This document shows, piece after piece, positions 10,086 to 18,093 of a stretch of DNA of 39,401 nucleotides. This stretch comes from Rubrivivax sp. GTDB lineage: Bacteria; Pseudomonadota; Gammaproteobacteria; Burkholderiales; Burkholderiaceae_C. The notes under the pieces were generated by a model, which searched no databases, was not told the origin of the DNA, and saw only the letters and a program-made list of their open reading frames with translations. The translations under genes were made by a program, and so were the position numbers. Positions within the stretch are counted from its first letter, which is position 1, and the number at the start of each line of letters is the position of its first letter. The DNA is taken from contig JAIXTY010000133.1 of assembly GCA_027483705.1 (NCBI GenBank), positions 1 through 39,401 on the forward strand, written 5' to 3'.

Positions 10086-10679
10086 TCAGCGCCGCGAGTA
10101 GCGCGTGGCTGTGAGCCGCTCCGACACCGCACAGCTCTTGCTGTCGGCATGCCCGGCGGCACGCATGGCCGCGCGGATGGCGCCGTCGCCCGGCGCGGCC
10201 GCGCGGCCCTTGGGGTAGACCAGCCACGCGTGCCGGGCCGCCGGCAGCCGACTGAACTGCGCCAGCGCGGCGGCCAGGCCGGCGTCGTCCGCCACGACGG
10301 CCACCAGCTGCGTCGCGCGGGTCGGGTCGGTGGTCGTCGCGCCGTGCAGCGCCTGGACCAGTGGCGCGTCGTCCAGCGGCCCGCAGACGAAGGCCGGCGC
10401 TGCCGCGCTGACACCCAGCTTCGAAGCCAATGACGGCGGGGGCGTGGCGATCCTGCGCGCCCAGGCCGCGGCTTCCGCGACACCGAGCGCCAGTTGCACG
10501 GTGGTGTCGTCGACCTCGAAGACCAGCGCGTCTTGCTCCACGCGCACGGCAGCGAGCGCATCGACCGGCCAGCGCCGCCGCCATGCGCCGCGCAGGATCA
10601 GTTCGGTGCTCTCCAGCAGCGCGCGGCCCTCGGCCGACTCGCCGCCGACCGTGGCGCAAACCAGTGCCTCGCGGCCCAT
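10086..10679 (-). CDS. Conserved hypothetical protein with a DUF3052-like C-terminal half
   Basis: 197 residues, no signal peptide or membrane segment. The N-terminal half is a small beta-rich region (ELILRGAWRRRWPVDALAAV). After SLASKLGV come features resembling DUF3052 proteins: a weak acidic beta-strand pattern, AWLVYPKG, and a C-terminal block DSKSCAVSERLTATRYSRR (DUF3052 has a similar DNKVCAVDE-x-W ending). The biochemical role is unknown. It starts 2 bases after the stop of the zinc-ribbon gene, so it is the third gene of a MarR-led operon and probably under the same control. Confidence 0.8.
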   Translation of the reverse strand: MGREALVCATVGGESAEGRALLESTELILRGAWRRRWPVDALAAVRVEQDALVFEVDDTTVQLALGVAEAAAWARRIATPPPSLASKLGVSAAAPAFVCGPLDDAPLVQALHGATTTDPTRATQLVAVVADDAGLAAALAQFSRLPAARHAWLVYPKGRAAAPGDGAIRAAMRAAGHADSKSCAVSERLTATRYSRR

Positions 10680-10681
10680 GC

Positions 10682-10918
10682 TCAGCCGGCGGCGCGCACG
10701 CGTGGGTGGTCCTGCCAGGCCGGCAGGCTCGCCATGTAGGCCAGCGTGTCGCGCTCGGCCTGCTCGCGCGTCAGCGCCGGGTTCTCGCGCCGGGCCCAGC
10801 CCACCATGCGCTCGAAGCGGGTGTCGAAGTCCTGCAGCTGGCCCGTGTCGTCGACGCAGTGCGTGCAGTACGGTCCGCTTTCGATGGGCATGCCGCAGCT
10901 GGGGCAGGGGTGGGTCAT
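10682..10918 (-). CDS. Small zinc-ribbon protein
   Basis: 78 residues. The N-terminus CPSCGMPIESGPYCTHC carries two CxxC pairs that should bind one zinc ion; the rest (FDTRFERMVGWARRENP, then LTREQAERDTLAYMASLP) is helical. This matches the putative zinc-ribbon family typified by CxSCGMP...YCxxC followed by a short helical tail. The start ATG overlaps the stop of the upstream MarR gene as ATGA (10915-10918), a sign of translational coupling. Function unknown; it may be a partner or accessory of the MarR regulator. Confidence 0.88.
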   Translation of the reverse strand: MTHPCPSCGMPIESGPYCTHCVDDTGQLQDFDTRFERMVGWARRENPALTREQAERDTLAYMASLPAWQDHPRVRAAG

Positions 10919-11361
10919 CGGTCTTCTCCGGCGGGCCCGTGCAGGGCGGCGTGCAGGGTGGCCAGCGCCTGCACGACGTCGGCGCGCTGCCCGGCGCTGA
11001 GGCGGCGCGCGGCGAGCACCAGGTGCTCGGCATCGAGCACCTGCCGTGCTTCGTCGAGGGCCGCGCGGCCGGCGGGCGACAGCCAGATCAGCGCCTTGCG
11101 GCCGTCGGCCAGGTCGGGCTGTCGCGCCAGCAGCCCCTCTGCCTCGAGCGCGGCCACCTTGGCGCTGGTGGTGGACGCGGCACGCGACACATGCCCGGCA
11201 AGTTCGGTCAGCGTCAGCGGCCCGGCCTGCGCCAGGTGCAGCAGCAGCGACACGGTCTCGGGCGCGAGCCGCTCGCGCGCATCGGCCACCCGGCGGGCGC
11301 CGCGCTCGTAGATGGCACGGAACCACGCGTTCGTCTGCTCGGCAAAGGGCGCCTCGTCCAT
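10915..11361 (-). CDS. MarR family transcriptional regulator
   Basis: 148 residues from the ATG at 11361; an in-frame GTG at 11394 would add 11 residues, and neither start has a strong ribosome binding site. The winged helix-turn-helix is clear: LTLTELAGHVSRAASTTSAK is the recognition region and LADGRKALIWLSPAGRAAL is the wing. Flanking N- and C-terminal helices would form the dimer interface. First gene of a three-gene operon with a zinc-ribbon and a DUF3052-like protein, a context that suggests local autoregulation. The ligand cannot be read from sequence. Confidence 0.88.
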   Translation of the reverse strand: MDEAPFAEQTNAWFRAIYERGARRVADARERLAPETVSLLLHLAQAGPLTLTELAGHVSRAASTTSAKVAALEAEGLLARQPDLADGRKALIWLSPAGRAALDEARQVLDAEHLVLAARRLSAGQRADVVQALATLHAALHGPAGEDR

Positions 11362-11654
11362 GGCCCATTCTGGAACGTGCAGCCCCGTTCGCACAGTCCG
11401 AAGCTTTGGCGTGGCGGGCCTGCCGCGCGGCTCAGGCCGCGCGCCGCAGCCATGACCCCAGGGCGCCGCGATGACGATGGCGAACAGCAGCGCGCGGCCC
11501 CGCTGCCGCAGGCCGCGACGAACCCGCCGTGGTGGCGCTCACCTGCAGGAGGCGGTCGATGAGCGGCGCGATCAGGTCCACGGCGCGCGTGATGGATCAG
11601 GTCCCGGCCTTCGCCGGCGCCGGTCGACCAGCCCCCGCGCGCTCGTTCGGGGGG
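11362..11654. other. Intergenic region without a recognisable gene
   Basis: About 290 bases between the chagasin-like gene and the MarR gene. Short open frames exist on both strands, but none has a family resemblance, a plausible ribosome binding site or convincing codon use. It should hold the MarR operon promoter on the minus strand. No strong palindrome was found. Confidence 0.5.
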
Positions 11655-12023
11655 TCAGGCGGGGCGCACCTGCAGCGTGACCGTGAACCGCTGCAGCACC
11701 GAGCCTTCGCCCTCCCAGGGGCGCCAGCGCCTGAACCGAAGCGTGACGCTGCCGGGGGCCTGGGCGCCCAGCAGCCAGAGCGCGTCGCCGCCGCTGCCGA
11801 CGGCCGCCGAGGCGGCCTGGAAGCCCAGCGCCTGCACGCTCAGCACCGGGCCGCGGGCATCGTCGACGTCGAGCGTCCAGCGATAGCCGGTGCTTGCGTT
11901 CTCGTGAAGGCGCAGCACCAGCCGGTCGCCGACGCGCAGGTCGACGGACCGGCCGTCGTCGGCGGCCGTCAGCGTCGCTTCGGACGCGCGGCCCGCCGGT
12001 TCATCGCTACAGCGTGATGCCAT
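11655..12023 (-). CDS. Chagasin-type inhibitor of papain-like cysteine peptidases (MEROPS I42)
   Basis: 122 residues. All three inhibitory loops of the chagasin family are recognisable in order: NASTGYRW (residues 42-49; family consensus NPTTGYxW), a GSGG loop (76-79; family GxG), and RPWEG (101-105; family RPW). The surrounding beta-strands DRLVLRLHE, GSVTLRFRRW and QRFTVTLQV fit the Ig-like fold. The known function of the family is tight reversible inhibition of C1 peptidases. The start ATG at 12023 lies inside the C1 peptidase gene and the frames overlap by 17 bases, so translation is probably coupled to it. No signal peptide is visible, unlike many bacterial I42 proteins; a later start would not create one. 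Confidence 0.87.
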   Translation of the reverse strand: MASRCSDEPAGRASEATLTAADDGRSVDLRVGDRLVLRLHENASTGYRWTLDVDDARGPVLSVQALGFQAASAAVGSGGDALWLLGAQAPGSVTLRFRRWRPWEGEGSVLQRFTVTLQVRPA

Positions 12024-12819
12024 AACTCTCGTTGAAGAACGCGCCGGCGATGTAGGCCGGGCTGGCGTAGCCGAAGCCCTTGTCACCCCACCCGGTGCCC
12101 CAGCTGTTGCGCACGATGAAGCGGCCGTCGGTGCGGTAGCCCACCAGGCACACCGCGTGGCCGCCACGCACGGTGTTCGGCTGGAAGGTGTTCAGCAGCC
12201 CGTTGGTGGCTTTCGCGTTGTCCCAGGTGGCGTCGACGTTGAGCGCCACCATCACCGGCCCGGTCGAGGCCAGCCAGCTCTTCCACTGCGCGAGGTTCTT
12301 GCCGAGGTTGAAGTAGGCCGCCGCCCGGCGCTGCGCCGCCAGCGCGTAGAAGGCGTTCTCGGCGCCGACGTAGAGCTTGGTCGTGATGTGGAAGGGCAAC
12401 GTGGGCTCCGGCACCACGCCGAACTTGCGGCAGACGTCCATCGCCGCCTTCAGGCTGGTGCCGGCCTCCTCGATGTACGACTGCGGGCGCGAGGTGAACT
12501 CGTCGGTCTCCTTCGAGGCCATCCACGTGGCCCGCGGCGAGACCCGGGACGCCTGCGCCAGCCGGCCAGCCTTGACCAGGTGGTAGCGCATCAGGCCGTC
12601 GGTCGACGCCCAGCCTACGCAGGAGCCGGTGTCTTCCTGGTTGCCGATGGTCCACCATGCGGCGCGCAGGTCGACGCTGGGCGGGGGCGCGGCAACCGCG
12701 GTGAGCGCCTCGGCGGCCACGGCGTCGGCGTACTGCCAGTCCTTCTCGGGAGAGCGGGACGGCACCACGTTGCAGATGCGGTTCAGTTCCTGGCGCGAGG
12801 CCTTCTTCTTCGCGGGCAT
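12007..12819 (-). CDS. Papain-family (C1) cysteine peptidase without prodomain or signal peptide
   Basis: 270 residues. The ATG at 12819 is preceded by AGGAG at good spacing. Catalytic apparatus: oxyanion Q61 and nucleophile C67 in GNQEDTGSCVGWAS, H221 in RGGHAVCLVGY, and N238 in VRNSWGTGWGDKGFGY. The Q-to-C spacing equals that of papain. The N-terminus MPAKKKASRQELNR is basic and not a secretion signal. Only about 45 residues precede the mature-like domain, too short for a classical inhibitory prodomain. The gene for an I42 inhibitor overlaps its 3' end, so control may come from a separate co-made inhibitor rather than from a propeptide. Substrate and physiological role are unknown. Confidence 0.9.
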   Translation of the reverse strand: MPAKKKASRQELNRICNVVPSRSPEKDWQYADAVAAEALTAVAAPPPSVDLRAAWWTIGNQEDTGSCVGWASTDGLMRYHLVKAGRLAQASRVSPRATWMASKETDEFTSRPQSYIEEAGTSLKAAMDVCRKFGVVPEPTLPFHITTKLYVGAENAFYALAAQRRAAAYFNLGKNLAQWKSWLASTGPVMVALNVDATWDNAKATNGLLNTFQPNTVRGGHAVCLVGYRTDGRFIVRNSWGTGWGDKGFGYASPAYIAGAFFNESYGITL

Positions 12820-12943
12820 GTGAAGCTCCTGATGAAGTTGCTGCCAAAGGGCGCCGCCAGCGTATCGGGCAGCCTCTCGGGCAGCTTCACCACTTGGGTG
12901 GACCGGGCGGCCGCCGCGAGCCACGTATCTAGGGAGGAGCTTC

Positions 12944-13954
12944 TCAGGCCGCCGCCGCCGGCACGAGGCGCCCGCGCACCCCGGCCAGCAGCGACAGGCT
13001 GCGCTGCCGCGCCGCGGGGTCGTGGAAGGCGCCGGCGACGATCAGCTCGTCGGCCTTCGTCAGCGCCAGCAGCCGGTTGAGCTGCTGCACCACGGTGTCG
13101 GGGCTGCCCACGGCGCTGGCCCACAGCATGCGCATCACCTGCTCGCGCTCGGCGGGGCTCCACAGGCCGTCCATCGTGGGCACCGGGCGCGGCAGCGGCC
13201 CGCGCTGGCCGCGGCGCATGCCCAGGAAGCGCTGCTGCAGGCTGGTGAACAGCATGGCGGCCTCGTCGTCGGTGGGCGCGCAGACCACGTTGACGGCCAC
13301 CATCGCGCGCGGCGCCGGCCCGCGCGCGCTGGGGCGGTAGGTGCTGCGGTAGACCTGCAGCGCGTCGAGCAGCATCTCGGGGGCGAAGTGGCTGGCAAAC
13401 GCGAAGGGCAGGCCCAGGTGTGCAGCGAGTTGCGCGCTATACAGGCTGCTGCCCAGCAGCCACACCGGCACGGCGGTGCCGATGCCGGGGATGGCGCGCA
13501 CCACCGCGCGCGGATCGGGAGGGCCCAGGTAGGCCATCAGCTCCAGCACGTCCTGCGGAAAGCGGTCTTCGTGCGCGCCCTCGAGGCTGCGGCGCAGCGC
13601 GCGCATCGTCGGCCCGTCGGTGCCCGGCGCGCGGCCCAGGCCCAGCTCGATACGGCCGGGGTGCAGCGTGGCCAGCGTGCCGAACTGCTCGGCCACCACC
13701 AGCGGCGCGTGGTTGGGCAGCATCACGCCGCCGCTGCCCAGCGTGATGCGCTGCGTGTGCGCCGCCACGTGGGCCAGCAGCACCGCGGTGGCGCTGCAGG
13801 CCAGGCCCTCCATGTTGTGGTGCTCGGCCAGCCAGAAGCGGCGGTAGCCCAGGCTTTCGGCATGCCGGGCCAGCGCGGTGGTGTGGGCCAGCGCGTCGGC
13901 GGCGGTGGCGCCTTCGGCGATGGGGGCGAGGTCGAGAACCGAGAGATCGATCAT
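12944..13954 (-). CDS. LLM-class flavin-dependent oxidoreductase (luciferase-like monooxygenase)
   Basis: 336 residues, a full-length single-domain bacterial-luciferase-like TIM barrel. Family blocks: [12 protein letters not shown] near the N-terminus, [54 protein letters not shown] and [16 protein letters not shown]. These match the MsnO8/YhbW-like subgroup. It should use reduced flavin supplied by a separate reductase and O2; the substrate is unknown. Start ATG at 13954; divergent from the metal-hydrolase gene across 55 bases. Downstream (12820-12943) is a short non-coding gap before the C1 peptidase gene. Confidence 0.92.
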   Translation of the reverse strand: MIDLSVLDLAPIAEGATAADALAHTTALARHAESLGYRRFWLAEHHNMEGLACSATAVLLAHVAAHTQRITLGSGGVMLPNHAPLVVAEQFGTLATLHPGRIELGLGRAPGTDGPTMRALRRSLEGAHEDRFPQDVLELMAYLGPPDPRAVVRAIPGIGTAVPVWLLGSSLYSAQLAAHLGLPFAFASHFAPEMLLDALQVYRSTYRPSARGPAPRAMVAVNVVCAPTDDEAAMLFTSLQQRFLGMRRGQRGPLPRPVPTMDGLWSPAEREQVMRMLWASAVGSPDTVVQQLNRLLALTKADELIVAGAFHDPAARQRSLSLLAGVRGRLVPAAAA

Positions 13955-14009
13955 GCCGCGATGGTGCACCAGCCGCGGCCTGCCTGCCGGCGGCGCGATA
14001 CTGTGGCCC

Positions 14010-14837
14010 ATGAGCGCCACCCTGACCGTGCGCCGCCTGCGCATCGACCTCGACACCCCGCTGCCGCGCCATTGGGCCGGCGACGCCTTCCGCACCGCGT
14101 TCTTCAACGCGCTGTCGATGAGCTTTCCGGTCGGCGAGCAGTTGTTCATCGACTCGCTGAAGAAGGCCCTGGCCGCGCTGCCGCCCGAGGAGCGCACCCG
14201 CTTCGAGCTCGAGGTGCGCGGCTTCATCGGCCAGGAGGCCACGCACCGCCATGTGCACGCGCGCTTCAACGCGCACCTCGAGCGCCAGGGCCTGGTCAAC
14301 AGCTGGGAGCGCCGCATCGCGTCGCGCCGCGCGCAGCTGGAAGCGCTGGACGTGCGCAACTGGGTGGCTGTGACGGCGGCCACCGAGCACCTGACGGCGG
14401 TCTTCGCCGAGTACCTGCTGGCGCGCCCCGAGGTGCTGGCAGGCGCCCCCGAGCGGCTGCAGCAGCTGTGGCAGTGGCACAGCGCCGAGGAGACCGAGCA
14501 CCGCAGCACCGCGTTCGACCTGTACCACGCGCTCGGCGGCGCCGAGGGCTGGCGCATCGGCATCTTCCGCGTCGTGCTGCGGATGTTCCTGCTCGACACC
14601 GCGCGGCAGACGCTGCGCAACCTGTGGTGCGACGGCAGCTGGTGGCGGCCATCGACGTGGGCGGCGGGCGCGCGCTTCCTCTTCGGGCGCGATGGCTTCC
14701 TCACGGTTTCGCGGCCGCTGTGGCAGCTGTACGTGCAGGCCGGCTTCCACCCCGCGCAGGCCGATGACGCGCTGTCGCGCCGCTGGCTCGCCGAGCACGC
14801 CGCGCTGGCGCCGGCGGTCGGCGCCACTACGCCATGA
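14010..14837 (+). CDS. Predicted metal-dependent hydrolase, ferritin-like (PF10118 type)
   Basis: 275 residues, no signal peptide. The repeated Glu/His pattern of a helical dimetal bundle is seen: [31 protein letters not shown] and [18 protein letters not shown]. This is the signature of the family annotated as predicted metal-dependent hydrolases; the reaction is not established, and the EATH/EEtEH pattern could also support oxidase chemistry. Its stop overlaps the start of the nitronate monooxygenase gene as ATGA (14834-14837), so the two proteins are probably made together and may act in one pathway. Confidence 0.85.
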   Translation: MSATLTVRRLRIDLDTPLPRHWAGDAFRTAFFNALSMSFPVGEQLFIDSLKKALAALPPEERTRFELEVRGFIGQEATHRHVHARFNAHLERQGLVNSWERRIASRRAQLEALDVRNWVAVTAATEHLTAVFAEYLLARPEVLAGAPERLQQLWQWHSAEETEHRSTAFDLYHALGGAEGWRIGIFRVVLRMFLLDTARQTLRNLWCDGSWWRPSTWAAGARFLFGRDGFLTVSRPLWQLYVQAGFHPAQADDALSRRWLAEHAALAPAVGATTP

Positions 14838-15928
14838 GCGCGGCGTTGTCCCGCGCGCGGGCCTTCGCCGCCGCGCAGCGCCTGCGCGTGCCGCTGCTGC
14901 AGGCGCCGATGGCCGGCGTGCCCTCGCTGCCGCTGGCCACCGCCGTGGCGCGTGCCGGCGGGCTGGCGTCGATGGGCGCGCTGCTGCTGGCACCGGCCGC
15001 CATCGGCGACTGGGTGGCGCGCTTCCGCGCCGAAGCCGGGGCCGACGCGCCGTTGCAGCTGAACCTCTGGGTGCCAGACCCGCCACCGCGCCGCGACGCC
15101 ACGCACGAGGCCCGCGTGGCCGCGTTCCTGGCCCACCACGGCCCGGCCGTGCCGCCCGGCGCGGGTGACGCGTTGCCGCCGGACTTCGGTGCGCAGCTCG
15201 ATGCCGTCATCGCGGCGCGGCCCACGGTGCTGTCCACCATCATGGGTCTGCTCGACCCCGCGCAGGCCACGCGGCTGCGCGAGGCCGGCATCGCCTGGTG
15301 GGCCACGGCCACGACCGTGGCCGAGGCGCGCGCGGCGGTGGCCGCCGGGGCCGATGCCATCGTGGCGCAGGGTTCTGAAGCCGGCGGCCACCGCGGCGCC
15401 TTTGACGCCGGCCGCGCGCGCGACGAGGCCGTGGGCCTGTTCGCGCTGCTGCCCGCGGTGGCGGACGCGGTGCCGGTGCCGGTGATCGCCGCCGGCGGCA
15501 TTGCTGACGCGCGCACCGCCGCCGCGGCGCTGCTGCTGGGCGCCAGCGCCGTGCAGATCGGCAGCGCGCTGCTGCGTTGCCCCGAGGCCGGCATCGCGCC
15601 CGCGTGGCAGGCCGCGCTGGCCACCGCCGCGCCCGAGGACACGCGGCTCACGCGCGCCTTCAGCGGCCGCTGGGGCCGTGCGCTGGCCACGGCCTACGTG
15701 CAGGCCGCCGCCATGCCGGATGCGCCCGAGCCCGCACCCTACCCGGTGCAGCGTGGCCTGACCGCCCCCATGCGCAAGGCCGCCGAGGCCATCGACGACC
15801 TGGCCCACCTGCAGGCCTGGTCGGGCCAGGGCGTGGCGCTGGCGCGGCCGGCGCCAGCGGCCGCGTGGATCGGCTCGCTGGGCCGCGAACTCGAGGCGCT
15901 GCTCGGCGGCCTCAGCCCTTCAGCCTGA
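14834..15928 (+). CDS. Nitronate monooxygenase family FMN enzyme (2-nitropropane dioxygenase-like)
   Basis: 364 residues with a TIM-barrel FMN fold. Family motifs: [19 protein letters not shown] at the N-terminus, [17 protein letters not shown] (with the histidine proposed as catalytic base in the family), [32 protein letters not shown] for phosphate binding, and [12 protein letters not shown]. Known members oxidise alkyl nitronates; paralogues include enoyl reductases of similar fold, so the substrate is uncertain. Translationally coupled to the upstream metal-hydrolase gene. Its last 17 bases overlap the 3' end of the convergent Rieske ferredoxin gene. Confidence 0.92.
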   Translation: MSAALSRARAFAAAQRLRVPLLQAPMAGVPSLPLATAVARAGGLASMGALLLAPAAIGDWVARFRAEAGADAPLQLNLWVPDPPPRRDATHEARVAAFLAHHGPAVPPGAGDALPPDFGAQLDAVIAARPTVLSTIMGLLDPAQATRLREAGIAWWATATTVAEARAAVAAGADAIVAQGSEAGGHRGAFDAGRARDEAVGLFALLPAVADAVPVPVIAAGGIADARTAAAALLLGASAVQIGSALLRCPEAGIAPAWQAALATAAPEDTRLTRAFSGRWGRALATAYVQAAAMPDAPEPAPYPVQRGLTAPMRKAAEAIDDLAHLQAWSGQGVALARPAPAAAWIGSLGRELEALLGGLSPSA

Positions 15929-16235
15929 CGAGCAGCCGACCGCCCTCGACGCGCACCTCGTGCACGACGAGGTCCTGCGTCAGCGGCTCGCACAGCGCGT
16001 GGCCGCTGGCCACGTCGAAGCGGCCCTGGTGCAGCGGGCACTCGATGCTGCCGTCGGGTTCGACGAAGCCGCCGCACAGGCTGGCGTTGCCGTGCGTGCA
16101 GGTGGCGTCGATGGCGTGCAGCGCCTCGCCGAGGCGCACCAGGCCGATCTCGCGGCCTGCGACGACGGCCGCGACGATGTCGCCGTCGGGGATCGTGGCG
16201 GCGTCAGCCACGTCATGCCAGGTGTCGGGGCTCAT
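15912..16235 (-). CDS. Rieske [2Fe-2S] ferredoxin of an aromatic-ring dioxygenase system
   Basis: 107 residues. Rieske cluster ligands are C46-T-H48 ([11 protein letters not shown]) and C66-P-L-H69 ([12 protein letters not shown]), the spacing seen in biphenyl/naphthalene-type dioxygenase ferredoxins. It should carry electrons from a ferredoxin reductase to the oxygenase. The start ATG overlaps the stop of the beta-subunit gene as ATGA (16232-16235). Last gene of the alpha-beta-ferredoxin operon. No reductase gene is found nearby. Confidence 0.93.
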   Translation of the reverse strand: MSPDTWHDVADAATIPDGDIVAAVVAGREIGLVRLGEALHAIDATCTHGNASLCGGFVEPDGSIECPLHQGRFDVASGHALCEPLTQDLVVHEVRVEGGRLLVRLKG

Positions 16236-16720
16236 ACGGGGTCGACGATGGAGTTGGCCAGCAGGTCGTTGTCGAAGATCAGCCAGCGCTGGGCGAAGCG
16301 CAGGCCTTCAGGCGTGGGCACGACGCGGTCGAGGTAGCGCCCGGCGAGCAGGATCTCGGGCATCGCGTCGCGCTTGGTGCGCACGATCAGCACCGAGGTC
16401 TCGGTGACGAGCGCGCCGTCCTCGCGCGCCAGCAGGCGCGGCAGGCCGCCGACATGCCGCTGCACGTAGGGGTCGTGGTAGATCGTCTCCTGCGCGCCGT
16501 AGACGCGGTCCTGCAGCATGCCGCGGCTGTCGAAGGCCAGGATGCACAGCGGCAGGCCGCGGTCGAAGTTCTCGCGCGACTGCAGCCGGTAGCTGCAGGC
16601 CTCGGTGAAGAAGCCCGGCCAGCGCTCGAGCTCGCGCGCGTCCAGCGCCGCGGCGTAGTCGGCGTGCAGCTCGTGCAGGGCCAGCAGGGTGTCGGCGTCC
16701 CATCGGGTGGCTGGACTCAT
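16232..16720 (-). CDS. Aromatic-ring-hydroxylating dioxygenase, beta (small) subunit
   Basis: 162 residues of the SnoaL/NTF2-like beta-subunit family. Typical features: LHADYAAALDARELERWPGFFTE near the N-terminus, SRGMLQDRVYGAQETIYHDPY in the middle and LLAGRYLDRVV late. It has a structural role in the alpha3beta3 oxygenase and carries no metal site. The stop of the alpha gene overlaps its start as ATGA (16717-16720), and its own stop overlaps the ferredoxin start in the same way, so the three genes are a tightly coupled unit. Confidence 0.93.
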   Translation of the reverse strand: MSPATRWDADTLLALHELHADYAAALDARELERWPGFFTEACSYRLQSRENFDRGLPLCILAFDSRGMLQDRVYGAQETIYHDPYVQRHVGGLPRLLAREDGALVTETSVLIVRTKRDAMPEILLAGRYLDRVVPTPEGLRFAQRWLIFDNDLLANSIVDPV

Positions 16721-17961
16721 GGCGCGGCCTCCATCACCTCGCGCCAGTAGCGGTACATGCCGCGGATCAGCGTCTCGGTCACCATGTGCGGCGTGGCCTG
16801 CACGCCCAGGCCGTCGAGCTCGCTGACGGTGCGCGCCTCGGGGTGGGCGGTGAAGGCCTGCTGCGCGAACTCGATGACCTCGCCGTCGTCGGCGCTCACG
16901 AAGCCCGCGGGCCCGAAGAGGTTGGCCTGGCGCAGGCGGCGCGCGGTCATCGCCTCGTCGTCGCTCTCGAAGCCGAAGTGCGTCCAGACGAAATCGAACT
17001 CGCCCGGGCCGGCGGGCTGGATGTGGCGCGTGCTCAGCGAGTTGACCTGCTGCTGCACGATCAGGCTCGGGAAGAGGGTCATCATCACCACGCTGGGGCC
17101 GCCCCACCAGGGCTCGGGCACGACGTCGAGCAGGCGAGGGTCGTGCAGCTCCATGCCGGCCTTGAAGCTGCTGACGCCCTGCGTCACGGCGGCGGCGCCA
17201 CCCTCGTTGCGCCGGCTCACCATGCAGGCGTGGCGCGCGTGGCGGTCCAGCACCATCTGGCTGCGCTGGTCGGCGCGCCACAGGCCGAAGGTCACGAACC
17301 AGGTGTGCAGCAGGCCCGGGTGGTAGGGGTCCTTGATGTTCTCCTGCATCAGCTTCCAGTTCGCGGGAATGCGCTGACGGTTGATGCCCAGCAGCTTCAG
17401 CGGCCGGTCGGGGTTGAAGACACGGTCGTACCAGGGCAGCACCTCGGGGCCGAGGAAGTCCTCGAAGGGCTCGACGTCATGGTCGAAGCTCGCGAACACC
17501 GCGCCGCCGCGCTCGGCCACCTTCAGCCGCGTGAGGCCGTGGTCCGAGAGCTTGAAGTCCGGCGGCATGCCGCCCTGCACCTGGGCGTCCTGCTTGACGC
17601 CGCGGCGGAAGGGCAGGCCGATCAGCTCGCCCTTGAGGTTGTAGTTCCACTGGTGGTAGGGGCAGACGAACTCCTTCACCGAGCCCGTGCGCTCGCGGCA
17701 GAAGGCCACGCCGCGATGGGCGCAGCGGTTTTCCACCACGTGCAGCTGGCGGTCGGCGTCGCGCACGAGGATGACGCTGCGCTCGCCCACCACCGTGCGC
17801 TTGAAGTCGCCGGGGTTCGGCACCTCGCAGGCCAGGCCCACGTAGCACCAGTGGCCGCGGTAGAAGAAGCGCTCCAGCTCGCGGCGGTACACCGCCTCGT
17901 CGGTGTAGGCCCAGCCGGGCACGCGGCTGGTGGGGGCGGAGCCCCAGTCGATGGCCTGCAT
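16717..17961 (-). CDS. Aromatic-ring-hydroxylating dioxygenase, alpha (large) subunit
   Basis: 414 residues from the ATG at 17961, preceded by GGAGA at good distance; an upstream in-frame ATG lacks such a site. Rieske domain: C80-A-H82 and C100-P-Y-H103 (NRCAHRGVAFC and EFVCPYHQWNYN). The catalytic domain has NIKDPYHPGLLHTWF with D211, H214 and H219, the bridging aspartate and two iron-ligand histidines. This ENIKDPYH-type block resembles salicylate 5-hydroxylase and anthranilate dioxygenase large subunits, and the gene set alpha-beta-Rieske ferredoxin fits those three-component systems. The true substrate is not determinable. Divergent from a NahR/NodD-type LysR regulator that probably controls it. 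Confidence 0.93.
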   Translation of the reverse strand: MQAIDWGSAPTSRVPGWAYTDEAVYRRELERFFYRGHWCYVGLACEVPNPGDFKRTVVGERSVILVRDADRQLHVVENRCAHRGVAFCRERTGSVKEFVCPYHQWNYNLKGELIGLPFRRGVKQDAQVQGGMPPDFKLSDHGLTRLKVAERGGAVFASFDHDVEPFEDFLGPEVLPWYDRVFNPDRPLKLLGINRQRIPANWKLMQENIKDPYHPGLLHTWFVTFGLWRADQRSQMVLDRHARHACMVSRRNEGGAAAVTQGVSSFKAGMELHDPRLLDVVPEPWWGGPSVVMMTLFPSLIVQQQVNSLSTRHIQPAGPGEFDFVWTHFGFESDDEAMTARRLRQANLFGPAGFVSADDGEVIEFAQQAFTAHPEARTVSELDGLGVQATPHMVTETLIRGMYRYWREVMEAAP

Positions 17962-18048
17962 GGCGTGTCTCCAAGGCCGCTCTCGGCGGCGGCATGCGGG
18001 CATTCTGTCGAGCGGCAACCATTCGCGCCATGCAGCAAGGTCTACATT

Positions 18049-18071
18049 CATGCTTCACGCCGTGAAGCATG
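18049..18071. promoter_or_regulatory. Perfect 23-bp palindrome, candidate LysR-type operator
   Basis: CATGCTTCACG (18049-18059), one central base, then the exact complement CGTGAAGCATG (18061-18071). The core TTCAC-N3-GTGAA is a T-N11-A motif, as expected for LysR-family regulators, and resembles the ATTCACGCT-type half of NahR sites. It lies 22 bases before the lysR start and 87 bases before the dioxygenase start, in the only gap between the divergent genes. It would be expected to serve both autoregulation and activation. Confidence 0.7.
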
Positions 18072-18093
18072 GGTCGCAGCAGGAGGAGCCCCG

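Noticed and set aside
11471-11654. Small plus-strand open frames and a minus-strand stretch with VDLIAPLIDRLLQ in the gap between the inhibitor and MarR genes.
   Set aside because: Short, interrupted by stops upstream, without ribosome binding sites or family resemblance.
16786-18093. Plus-strand open frame running into lysR, suggesting a longer regulator.
   Set aside because: It is antisense to the dioxygenase alpha gene. The LysR HTH begins just after ATG 18094, which has a strong ribosome binding site.
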